NCBI GenBank assembly: GCA_004552115.1 | Contig: SFPH01000046.1 | Location: 1-10,506, forward strand | Reading direction: 5' to 3' | Origin: Bacteroidales bacterium | GTDB lineage: Bacteria; Bacteroidota; Bacteroidia; Bacteroidales; UBA932 | DNA: 10,506 nt | Shown: one piece after another, positions 1 to 6,470 of the stretch | Layout of the letters: each line of letters starts with the position of its first letter | Numbering within the stretch: the first letter of the stretch is position 1 | Notes under the pieces: generated by a model | Database searches by the model: none | Seen by the model: only the letters and a program-made list of their open reading frames with translations | Told to the model about the DNA's origin: nothing | Made by a program: the position numbers and the translations under genes

Positions 1-1
1 C

Positions 2-295
2 AGGATCAAAGAGGGTGACAAGGAGAGACTCCAGAAGTTCAAGGGAGTCGTTATCCAGATCAGCGGCGCGACGCCGTTCACCAAGACTTTCACCATCCGC
101 AAGGTTTCAGGCGGTGTAGGTGTCGAGAGGATTTTCCCTTACGAGTCACCGTTCATCGACTCAATCGAGCTCAACAAGGTTGGTAAGGTGCGCAGAGCAA
201 GAATCTTCTATCTCAGGAACCTCTCAGGCAAGAAGGCCAGGATCAAGGAGAAGAAGCTCAATATGATCAAGGAAGAAGGCGCCCTTGAGGCGTAA
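2..295 (+). CDS. rplS: 50S ribosomal protein L19, C-terminal part (5' end outside window)
   Basis: The reading frame is open from base 2 to a TAA at 293-295 and gives 97 residues, most of a protein normally about 115 long. The L19 signature is clear: a GVGVERIFP segment, then SPFIDSIE, then [12 protein letters not shown] and a basic KKARIKEKK tail. L19 sits at the 30S-50S interface of the large subunit. The C-terminus runs about ten residues past the usual KARIKE end ([11 protein letters not shown]). The tRNA-Arg gene starts 24 nt after the stop with no terminator between, so the two are probably co-transcribed and end at the hairpin at 398-430. Confidence 0.96.
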   Translation, partial: RIKEGDKERLQKFKGVVIQISGATPFTKTFTIRKVSGGVGVERIFPYESPFIDSIELNKVGKVRRARIFYLRNLSGKKARIKEKKLNMIKEEGALEA

Positions 296-319
296 GGAAT
301 ACGGGAGAAATCCCTGAAT

Positions 320-393
320 GGCTCCATAGCTCAACTGAATAGAGCATTTGACTACGGATCAAAAGGTTATAGGTTTGAATCCTATTGGAGTCA
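320..393 (+). tRNA. tRNA-Arg (anticodon ACG)
   Basis: A complete 74-nt cloverleaf can be folded by eye. The acceptor stem GGCTCCA/TGGAGTC has one G-T wobble at the second pair. The D stem is GCTC/GAGC, the anticodon stem TTTGA/TCAAA with loop CTACGGA, and the T stem ATAGG/CCTAT with loop TTTGAAT. The discriminator is A393, and the 3' CCA is not encoded (next bases CAAG). Anticodon ACG reads CGU and, after A34-to-inosine editing by TadA, CGC and CGA. Unusually, position 19 is A and position 56 is T where most tRNAs have G and C, and the 15-48 pair is A-T. These look like coordinated changes rather than decay, because every stem is intact. Confidence 0.97.
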
Positions 394-397
394 CAAG

Positions 398-430
398 AAG
401 GCTGACAGATTGCTGTCGGCCTTTTTTGTT
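398..430 (+). terminator. Intrinsic terminator of the rplS-tRNA-Arg unit
   Basis: An 11-bp stem pairs AAGGCTGACAG (398-408) with CTGTCGGCCTT (413-423) across an ATTG loop, with one T-G wobble. The T-rich tract TTTTTTGTTTT overlaps and follows the stem. It lies five bases after the tRNA 3' end, so it also sets the length of the precursor tail. Confidence 0.92.
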
Positions 431-543
431 TTCTTTGAACCGGCTTATTTTGAAGATGAGTGTCAAGGGTTTGCCCGAAACCCGGAATGCGCTGATTAGT
501 CTCAAGCCTGCGAAAGGAAATTCTGACAATCCATCGCAAATAT

Positions 544-574
544 ATTGGAATTGTATATTAATTCATTATATTTG
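544..574 (+). promoter_or_regulatory. Predicted Bacteroidetes-type promoter for serC-serA-DUF1015
   Basis: TATATTTG at 567-574 matches the phylum -7 consensus TAnnTTTG exactly. ATTG at 544-547 matches three of four bases of the -33 TTTG box, with a 19-nt spacer, which is the expected distance. Transcription would begin near 580 and leave an AT-rich leader of about 64 nt before the serC ATG at 644. The rest of the 431-643 gap shows no gene. It carries a TGACAAT at 524-530 and its inverse ATTGTCA at 614-620. Confidence 0.6.
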
Positions 575-643
575 CCATAGGCAACGTAATATATCGTTAC
601 CGATTATACTTTAATTGTCAAAAATTATAATTATTGTACTGAA

Positions 644-1643
644 ATGAGCGAAGTACACGTTTTCAATGCCGGGCCTTGCATTCTTCCGCAGCAGGCTATT
701 GACGCCTCCATTGAGGCACTCAGGGATTTCAAGGGCACTGGAATCTCAGTTTTGTCTGTTTCACACCGCTCTAAGGAGTGGGGCGAAGTGATGGATGAAG
801 TCAGGGCGAACTGGAAAGAGCTCCTCAATATTCCTGACACCCACGAGGTAGTGTTCCTCGGTGGTGGAGCAAGTCTCCAGTTCCTTTATGTGGCAATGAA
901 TTTCCTGGAGCACAAGGCCGCCTATCTTGACACCGGCGTGTGGGCCCACAAGGCTCTCCAGCAGGCTCAGGGTCTCGGCGAGGCATACGCCATCGCATGC
1001 TCTGCCGACAAGAACTATTCCTACATCCCTAAGGGATACGTGATTCCTTCGGATCTCGACTATTTCCACATCACTACCAACAACACCATCTACGGCACTG
1101 AAATCAAGGAGGACATCATTTCTCCTGTACCGCTCATCGCCGATATGTCATCCGACATCATGAGCCGCCCTGTGGATGTCAGCAAGTATGCCATGATATA
1201 CGGCGGTGCCCAGAAGAACGTGGGCCCTGCCGGCGTGATTTTCGCCATAATCCGCAAGGATGCCCTCGGAAAGGTATCCCGCAAGATTCCAACAATGCTC
1301 GACTACCGCACTCATATAGGGCATCGGTGGAGTCGAGGCTATCCAAAAGATTGACAAGGAGAAGGCTGACACCCTCTATGCCGAGATTGACCGCAATGCA
1401 CTCTTCACCGGCACGGCTGCCGTGGAGGACAGGTCGATGATGAACGTCTGCTTCGTCATGGCACCTGGCTACGAGCATCTCCAGGACGAGTTCTTCGCAT
1501 TTGCCAAGGGCAAGGGCATGGTCGGCATCAAGGGACACCGTTCAGTCGGCGGCTTCCGCGCATCCATCTACAATGCCTGCAAGCTTGAGGATGTCAACGC
1601 TCTCGTGGCTTGCATGCAGGAATTCGAAAACCTCAAGAAATAA
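644..1643 (+). pseudogene. serC: Phosphoserine aminotransferase, interrupted by an internal deletion and frameshift
   Basis: SerC is the PLP enzyme that converts 3-phosphohydroxypyruvate and glutamate to phosphoserine and 2-oxoglutarate. The N-terminal frame (ATG 644) reads FNAGPCILP, the LGGGAS loop (residues 72-77), [17 protein letters not shown] with the pyridine-binding Asp167, and GGAQKN with the PLP lysine K191. It is normal until THI (residues 223-225, ending at 1318). It then goes out of frame and stops after 236 residues at 1354. The C-terminal part resumes in another frame from base 1320 (GIGGVEAIQ) to the TAA at 1641-1643, with intact [10 protein letters not shown] and [12 protein letters not shown] motifs. 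Compared with the family, about 25 residues are missing, including the DGGSMFNTPP stretch that contributes an Asn-Thr contact to the PLP phosphate across the dimer. Restoring 74 nt would give about 357 residues, the normal family length. This is either a real loss-of-function deletion or an assembly error. serA starts 5 nt downstream. Confidence 0.9.
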
Positions 1644-1648
1644 TCGTC

Positions 1649-2569
1649 ATGAAGATACTTCTCGCTACACAGAAACCTTTTGCGGCCGCTGCCGTGAACG
1701 GTATCAGGTCAATTCTTGAAGAGGCCGGCAATGAGGTCGTTCTCCTTGAGAAATATGCAGGTGAGGATGAACTCGTGGCTGCCGTTGCGGATGTCGATGC
1801 GATGATCATCCGCTCAGACAAGGTTACGGCACGTGTTCTGGACGCCGCTCCGAAGCTCAAGATCGTAGTGCGCGCAGGTGCCGGATTCGACAATGTCGAT
1901 CTCGCCGCCGCCACCGCTCACGGAGTTGTCGTCGAGAATACTCCCGGCCAGAACTCCAATGCCGTGGCCGAACTCGCCATTGCAATGATGATTTACATGA
2001 GCCGCAACCAGTTCACTCCGGCCACCGGTACCGAGATTTCCGGCAAGACTGTCGGCATCCAGGCCTTCGGCAATGTCGGAAGGCTCGTTGGCCAGAAGGC
2101 AGCCGCACTCGGAATGAAGGTCAAGGCCGTGGATCCGTTCATCCCTGCCGAGAAGATTGCCGAGGCTGGCGCAGAGCCGGTTGCAGACGTTGCTGCACTC
2201 TATTCTTCCAGCGATTTCGTCTCCGTGCACATCCCTGCATTGCCTTCTACCATCGGCTCAATCGGATATGACCTCATCACATCGATGCCGAAGGGTGCCG
2301 TGCTTGTCAATACCGCCCGCAAGGAAGTCATTGACGAGGCTGGTCTCGAGCGGGCTCTCGAGGACAGGCCGGACCTCAAGTACGTGGCCGACGTAATGCC
2401 GGACAACTATGAGGCTCTCCGCGAGAAATTCGGCGTGAGGATTTTCGCAACCCCTAAGAAAATGGGTGCGCAGACATCCGAGGCCAATGTCAATGCAGGC
2501 CTTGCCGCCGCACGCCAGATTGTCGCATACTTCACCGAAGGCTGCACACGTTTCCAGGTTAACAAATAA
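1649..2569 (+). CDS. serA: D-3-phosphoglycerate dehydrogenase, short Bacteroidetes/Entamoeba-type
   Basis: This enzyme oxidises 3-phosphoglycerate to 3-phosphohydroxypyruvate with NAD, the entry step to serine. The start at 1649 is chosen because it gives the typical MKILLATQKP N-terminus and follows the serC stop by 5 nt; an in-frame ATG at 1610 would lie inside serC. The 306 residues cover only the substrate- and nucleotide-binding domains, with no C-terminal ACT domain, so serine feedback through that domain is not expected. Visible motifs are RAGAGFDNVD (75-84), the Rossmann turn GIQAFGNVG (136-144), NTARKEV with catalytic Arg224, and ATPKKMGAQT (267-276). Lysines 270-271 replace the usual catalytic His, and the usual DVFxxEP box reads DVMPDN (248-253). 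From memory this matches the type III(K) class described for Entamoeba histolytica and Bacteroides, so it is a family trait rather than damage. Confidence 0.93.
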   Translation: MKILLATQKPFAAAAVNGIRSILEEAGNEVVLLEKYAGEDELVAAVADVDAMIIRSDKVTARVLDAAPKLKIVVRAGAGFDNVDLAAATAHGVVVENTPGQNSNAVAELAIAMMIYMSRNQFTPATGTEISGKTVGIQAFGNVGRLVGQKAAALGMKVKAVDPFIPAEKIAEAGAEPVADVAALYSSSDFVSVHIPALPSTIGSIGYDLITSMPKGAVLVNTARKEVIDEAGLERALEDRPDLKYVADVMPDNYEALREKFGVRIFATPKKMGAQTSEANVNAGLAAARQIVAYFTEGCTRFQVNK

Positions 2570-2574
2570 GATTT

Positions 2575-3819
2575 ATGGTACGCGTTAAACCATTTGCGGC
2601 AGTCAGGCCGCCAAGGGAGATTGTCACCGAGGTGGCTGCTCCGCCTTATGATGTATTGAATTCGGAAGAGGCCTTCAGGCAGGCCGGTGAGAAATCCCTG
2701 CTTCATATCACGAAGCCGGAGATTGACTTCGACCCTATTCTTCCCGACCACGACCAGCGTGTGTATGACAGGGCTGTGAAGAATTTCGCAGACTGGCAGA
2801 GCCGCGGCTGGCTGGTTCAGGATGCCAAGCCTTGCTACTATGTTTATGCCCAGACAATGGACGGAAGGACACAGTACGGACTGGTCCTCTGCGCCCATAC
2901 TGATGACTATGCCGAGGGCAAGATCAAGAAGCACGAGCTTACCCGCAAGGACAAGGAGGATGACAGGATGATTCACGTCCGCATCCAGAATGCGAACATC
3001 GAGCCTGTATTCTTCGCCTATAAGGATAATGCAGTCCTCAATGAGATTGTGGCCAAGGCTTCAGCCGGCGAGCCGGAGTACTCTTTCGTGGACGAGAACG
3101 GTTTCGGACACGATTTCTGGGTAATCACTGACGATGCGGTCATCGATACCATCACCAGGGAGTTCACCGGCAAGGTAGATGCCTTCTATGTAGCTGACGG
3201 TCATCATCGTACAGCTGCCGCAGCTCGTGTCGGGGCAGAGAAGAGGGCACAGAATCCGAACCATACCGGCAATGAGGAATACAACTACTTCATGGCAGTA
3301 TGCTTCCCGGAGAGCCAGCTGAAGATCATCGACTACAACCGTGTGGTCAAGGATCTCAACGGACTTTCAGAGGAAGAGTTCCTCAAGGCTCTCGAGGCTG
3401 ACTTCGAGGTGAAAGTATATGAAGGGGAGGGAGAATTCCGTCCTGAGCGTCTTCATCAGTTCTCAATGTATCTCGGAGGCCGCTGGTATTCTCTGGATAT
3501 CCGTGACGGAAGATATGATGATTCTGACCCTATCGGGGTTCTCGACGTAACCGTGCTTTCGAGTCTTGTCCTTGACAAGATTCTCGGAATCAAGGACTTG
3601 CGCACGGACAAGAGAATTGACTTCGTAGGCGGAATCCGCGGACTTGGCGAACTTTCACGCCGTGTTGACAGCGGAGAGATGAAGGTTGCCTTCGCCCTCT
3701 ATCCGGTATCGATGAAGCAACTTACCGATATAGCCGACAGCGGCAAGATCATGCCTCCAAAGACCACCTGGTTCGAGCCTAAGCTTAGGTCAGGCCTGGC
3801 TATCCACAAGCTGGCTTAG
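2575..3819 (+). CDS. DUF1015 family protein in the serine operon
   Basis: This is a full-length 414-residue DUF1015 (UPF-type) protein of unknown biochemical role. Family hallmarks are an N-terminal VRVKPFAAVRP with AAPPYDVL (21-28), a charged KKHELTRKDKEDDR block (118-131), a central VADGHHRTAAA motif (206-216), and a C-terminal MPPKTTWFEPKLRSGLAIH (393-411). I see no signal peptide or membrane segment, so it is probably cytosolic. The ATG lies 5 nt after the serA stop, and the gene is the last of the unit before the terminator at 3838-3870. The DGHHR motif resembles the box of ParB/sulfiredoxin-like folds, a superfamily that includes the free-serine kinases SerK and SbnI. With no serB in view, a role in phosphoserine or serine metabolism is plausible, but this is inference only. 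Confidence 0.88.
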   Translation: MVRVKPFAAVRPPREIVTEVAAPPYDVLNSEEAFRQAGEKSLLHITKPEIDFDPILPDHDQRVYDRAVKNFADWQSRGWLVQDAKPCYYVYAQTMDGRTQYGLVLCAHTDDYAEGKIKKHELTRKDKEDDRMIHVRIQNANIEPVFFAYKDNAVLNEIVAKASAGEPEYSFVDENGFGHDFWVITDDAVIDTITREFTGKVDAFYVADGHHRTAAAARVGAEKRAQNPNHTGNEEYNYFMAVCFPESQLKIIDYNRVVKDLNGLSEEEFLKALEADFEVKVYEGEGEFRPERLHQFSMYLGGRWYSLDIRDGRYDDSDPIGVLDVTVLSSLVLDKILGIKDLRTDKRIDFVGGIRGLGELSRRVDSGEMKVAFALYPVSMKQLTDIADSGKIMPPKTTWFEPKLRSGLAIHKLA

Positions 3820-3837
3820 CCTCAGGGACTATATAGC

Positions 3838-3870
3838 AAAGGGTGAACGCTATCGACGTTCACCCTTTTT
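3838..3870 (+). terminator. Intrinsic terminator after the serine operon, possibly bidirectional
   Basis: A perfect 12-bp stem pairs AAAGGGTGAACG (3838-3849) with CGTTCACCCTTT (3857-3868) around a 7-nt loop, with T bases continuing to 3870. It lies 18 nt after the DUF1015 stop. Read on the minus strand, the same hairpin is followed by TTTGCTATAT and lies about 45 nt beyond the transporter stop at 3915. It may therefore also end that operon, though less efficiently. Confidence 0.9.
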
Positions 3871-3914
3871 CATTGTCATTCCGGCAGGCTCTGCTTCCGG
3901 TTGGAGATTCAGGT

Positions 3915-5099
3915 TTAGATCAATGCCATTATTGCCGTAATCCCGACATAAACCCAGTGGGCGCAGACTCCGGCCGCAATTCCGCCGAAGAAGTGGCTGA
4001 TGAAGGCCTTGGAAAGAAGTTTGCGGAAACCGAGTGAATCGAGCATTGCGGTATGAGTCGAGAGATAGCCGCTCCAGCACATTCCCATTGCCGTGAACAC
4101 GGCGATTGCATTGCCGTCGATGATGCCCTGGGATGCGAATTCAGGAATGAGACCAAGGGCGGCACCGACTGCGCCGAGGGCAGTGATAGGGAAGGCCACG
4201 AGCTCCGGAGCGTGGAATCCGAACAGCCATTTGAATACGAAGTCTATCTTCGATGCCAGCCAAGGCAGGAGTCTTGTTCCCTCATAGGCGGCTCCGGTGA
4301 ATACCACGGCCTCATTGCCGGAGGCATCTGTAACTGTACTTCCCCCGAAGGTGATCATCATCACGAAAGTGGAGATCACGAGTACGCCCGGAATGATGGC
4401 CAGACCGATCTCAACACCTGACTTTCCGCCATCGAGGAGAGCATTGAGGACTTTCACGAATCCTGTCTCCGGGGCTTTCTGCCCATTATCGCTTTCTGCC
4501 TGATTCTCATCAATGGCGTGGCTCTCCACGACTGCGTCCTGTTCCTTGAAAGACGGGTATTCCTTGCAGATGAAGTACTGCATCAGACGGGTGGATACAA
4601 TGCAGCCTATCACTGCTCCCAGGAGTCCGACAACCGGTGCGAGGAAATATCCCTGGCCGATCATGAACACAATCACGATCAGACCCATTCCGAACGCTGT
4701 TCCGAAGTTGGTGAGGGAGATTAGCTGATATTTCTTGAAGTACTTGGCGAATTTCTTGTCCTGGGCCAGCGTGATGATTGCCGGGTTGTCGGAAAGGAAC
4801 GTCATCACAGCGCCGAGAGATGCCACTCCAGGGAGGTTGAACAGAGGCTTCATGATCGGCATGAGCGCCTTCTGCAGCAGATCCACAACGCCGAAGTCGG
4901 TGAAAATCTTGGCAAGCGCTCCAGTGAGAACGCAGATGGCCATGATGTAGAATACGGTGTTGAGCAGCAGGTCGTGAGCCGTGTGCATCATCGTGTTGAG
5001 CATGTTGGAGAGGCCCATCACGGCTGAAAGATAGCCGAAGATGACAAGGATCACAAGCAGACAGGTCACTCCGTTGGGGAGTCTGAATTTGCACTTCAT
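3915..5099 (-). CDS. Gate/nucleoside-recognition-like inner-membrane transporter (CD0519/CD1768-like)
   Basis: This is a 394-residue polytopic inner-membrane protein. Hydrophobic segments lie near residues 11-30, 46-64, 128-147, 150-170, 230-252, 288-320, 330-345 and 366-392. A hydrophilic loop (about 180-215), rich in Asp, Glu, Gln and Ser, splits it into two halves. Polar, glycine-rich motifs repeat in the membrane parts: FLSDNPAIITLAQ (101-113) and NFGTAFGMG (131-139) in the first half, GAVGAALGLIPE (309-320) and MGMCWSGYLSTHTAMLDSLG (338-357) in the second. This layout fits the nucleoside-recognition/Gate fold, and I recall close Bacteroides relatives annotated as CD0519/CD1768 family membrane proteins. 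The substrate is unknown. The start (ATG complementary to 5097-5099) lies 25 nt after the porin stop, so the two are very likely one transcript. Confidence 0.78.
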   Translation of the reverse strand: MKCKFRLPNGVTCLLVILVIFGYLSAVMGLSNMLNTMMHTAHDLLLNTVFYIMAICVLTGALAKIFTDFGVVDLLQKALMPIMKPLFNLPGVASLGAVMTFLSDNPAIITLAQDKKFAKYFKKYQLISLTNFGTAFGMGLIVIVFMIGQGYFLAPVVGLLGAVIGCIVSTRLMQYFICKEYPSFKEQDAVVESHAIDENQAESDNGQKAPETGFVKVLNALLDGGKSGVEIGLAIIPGVLVISTFVMMITFGGSTVTDASGNEAVVFTGAAYEGTRLLPWLASKIDFVFKWLFGFHAPELVAFPITALGAVGAALGLIPEFASQGIIDGNAIAVFTAMGMCWSGYLSTHTAMLDSLGFRKLLSKAFISHFFGGIAAGVCAHWVYVGITAIMALI

Positions 5100-5124
5100 A
5101 GTGTTGCTGTATTAGTTTTAGCGG

Positions 5125-6195
5125 TTATTTGTTCTTGCGGATCAGGGCCTTGACACCTTCGAGAATGTCAAGCCTGAATTTGACTCCGGCCTGGATCTGA
5201 AGATCCTTGTTGCCGAGGACTCCATAGCAGTCGCCGAAGCTGTATCCGGCCATTGCGAAGAGTTTTACGGTATCCCTTGACCTCTTGACGGGGTGGTACT
5301 CCACTCCGCCCGAGACAGTTCTTACATTGGTGCCGGAGAGAACAAGCCAGTCCTCGTGGCATTCCTTGTTGCGGTCCCAGGTGAATTTGGCATGAACCCT
5401 GAGCCCGTCAACCGGAGCTGCCGAGATTTCGCTCATTATCGAGAAATCCCCGATGAATCCGCTTCCCTTGCCGAGCCTGTCCATCAGGTCAATGTCCCAT
5501 CTGAGCCATTCTGTTATGTTGAACCTGTTGCCGAGGGCCACGTAGTACATCCAGGAGTCGGTGCTGTTCTGGAAGGCATTGGCTGACCATATTGATTCAT
5601 AGAATCCGTGGCTGCCGTACCACATGAGGTTGACGGCAACCTTGGAATTTCCGACATTGTTGCCACTGTCGTCAGTTATGTAGCCTCTCATCGGGGAGTT
5701 GCAGACCTGCAGCAGCAGGTTGTCCCCCGGAGCGACGCTGAAAGTACCGGAGATGCCAAGCTGGTAGCAGGCGATGTTGTTCCAGAATTCAGAGCAATAG
5801 TACAGGTCAATAGGTGCTCTGTCATACTCATAACCGCCGATTCCCACGACCTGCTTTCCTCCTCCCAGAGTAAGCCAGTCGGTGGCCTTCCAGTCGATAT
5901 GAATCCAGTCCGTGGCATCGAAGAAGGTGCGGCCGGAGAGTTTGTTGAAACGCTGTCGGTAGCTGTAGGTGAGACCCTCGCAGATCTGTCCGTCAAGCCT
6001 CATGTTAAGGAAACTTCCCCTGAAGCCGGAGGCATCAGCATTGAAGTCCATTCCAGGGAATGCGGCCTCATAGCCGACTCTGGTCTCAAAGTAAAATGAT
6101 GATACGCCGAACCCTTTGTCATGGGCGCCGAGTCCGGTGGCTAGAAGTAAAGCCAGTGCAGCAATTGCAGTAGTTTTTCCGAATGTAGGATTCAT
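5125..6195 (-). CDS. Outer-membrane porin-like beta-barrel protein
   Basis: This is a 356-residue protein with a Sec signal peptide. A basic start (MNPTFGKTTA) leads into a hydrophobic core (11-22) and a likely cleavage after LGA near residue 24. The rest is rich in alternating aromatic and polar residues typical of beta strands, such as WIHIDWKATDWLTLGGGKQV, FYESIWSANAF and WLRWDIDLMDRLG. It closes with a strand-like KDLQIQAGVKFRLDI near the C-terminus. It resembles the outer-membrane porins (phosphate-selective O/P type and relatives) common in Bacteroidota, but I cannot assign a substrate. It is the first gene of a two-gene unit with the inner-membrane transporter, suggesting a shared solute. 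The ATG at 6193-6195 follows a leader with a strong hairpin (6235-6260). Confidence 0.75.
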   Translation of the reverse strand: MNPTFGKTTAIAALALLLATGLGAHDKGFGVSSFYFETRVGYEAAFPGMDFNADASGFRGSFLNMRLDGQICEGLTYSYRQRFNKLSGRTFFDATDWIHIDWKATDWLTLGGGKQVVGIGGYEYDRAPIDLYYCSEFWNNIACYQLGISGTFSVAPGDNLLLQVCNSPMRGYITDDSGNNVGNSKVAVNLMWYGSHGFYESIWSANAFQNSTDSWMYYVALGNRFNITEWLRWDIDLMDRLGKGSGFIGDFSIMSEISAAPVDGLRVHAKFTWDRNKECHEDWLVLSGTNVRTVSGGVEYHPVKRSRDTVKLFAMAGYSFGDCYGVLGNKDLQIQAGVKFRLDILEGVKALIRKNK

Positions 6196-6234
6196 TCCGG
6201 CTGGTTGTTTTCAGTTGGTTATTGGAATTTCATG

Positions 6235-6260
6235 GGACATTTACCATGGAGGAAATGTCC
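6235..6260 (-). repeat. Perfect inverted repeat in the leader of the porin-transporter operon
   Basis: GGACATTT (6235-6242) and AAATGTCC (6253-6260) form a perfect 8-bp inverted repeat around a 10-nt spacer that contains CCATGG. On the transcribed minus strand it would fold at or very near the 5' end of the porin mRNA if the -7 box at 6265-6272 is used. It could be an mRNA-stabilising hairpin or a repressor site. It is not followed by T bases, so it is not an intrinsic terminator. Confidence 0.6.
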
Positions 6261-6264
6261 GCCA

Positions 6265-6272
6265 CAAAGATA
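6265..6272 (-). promoter_or_regulatory. Possible -7 promoter box for the porin-transporter operon
   Basis: On the minus strand this octamer reads TATCTTTG, an exact match to the Bacteroidetes TAnnTTTG box, 69 bases upstream of the porin ATG. A TTTG exists at 6299-6302 (minus), but the spacer would be 26 nt, longer than the usual 19-21, so the -33 element is weak or absent. The call rests on the -7 box and its position only. Confidence 0.38.
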
Positions 6273-6329
6273 TGCATAAAATTCCATTAAATATACACCA
6301 AAGCCGAAAAATTTCTGCTGCTGAGGTTT

Positions 6330-6470
6330 TTCTGACGGCAGAAAGCCGTATTTTTTCTTGTAAGCCTTTGAGAAGTACGATGAGGAGTTGAAACCGACGG
6401 CATCCCCAGCCTCCGAAACATTCATCTTTCCTTCCGAAAGCAGGGTGGACGCCAGCTCAAGCCTGTAATC
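6330..6470 (-). pseudogene. Remnant of an AraC-type DNA-binding domain (C-terminal end only)
   Basis: On the minus strand, 47 codons read as the second half of an AraC/XylS helix-turn-helix domain: DYRLELASTLLSEGKMNVSE, then AGDAVGFNSSSYFSKAYKK, then KYGFLPSE. The VGFNSSSYFSKAYKKKYG part matches the recognition helix and following signature of AraC regulators and hybrid two-component proteins. No regulator-like sequence lies upstream: the homology begins at the DUF3127 stop codon, which it overlaps by two bases in a different frame. After PSE the frame continues with unrelated residues to a TAA at 6219-6221. The remnant has no plausible start of its own and is best read as what was left after a rearrangement removed the rest of a regulator gene. 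Confidence 0.75.

Noticed and set aside
348..614. Open frames on both strands across the tRNA-Arg gene and the following gap (for example 267-539 minus and 348-614 plus)
   Set aside because: They run through the tRNA, its terminator and the serC promoter and show no protein-like composition or known motif.
1422..1643. Separate short gene starting at the ATG at 1422
   Set aside because: The frame is the C-terminal part of SerC and the homology starts upstream at about 1320, so it is the second half of the broken gene.
1610..1648. Upstream start for serA at 1610
   Set aside because: It would overlap the serC coding end and add residues not seen in the family; the ATG at 1649 gives the expected N-terminus.
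4510..5094. 194-codon minus-strand frame within the transporter gene
   Set aside because: It is an out-of-frame shadow of the transporter; the predicted residues lack the hydrophobic pattern and any family motif.
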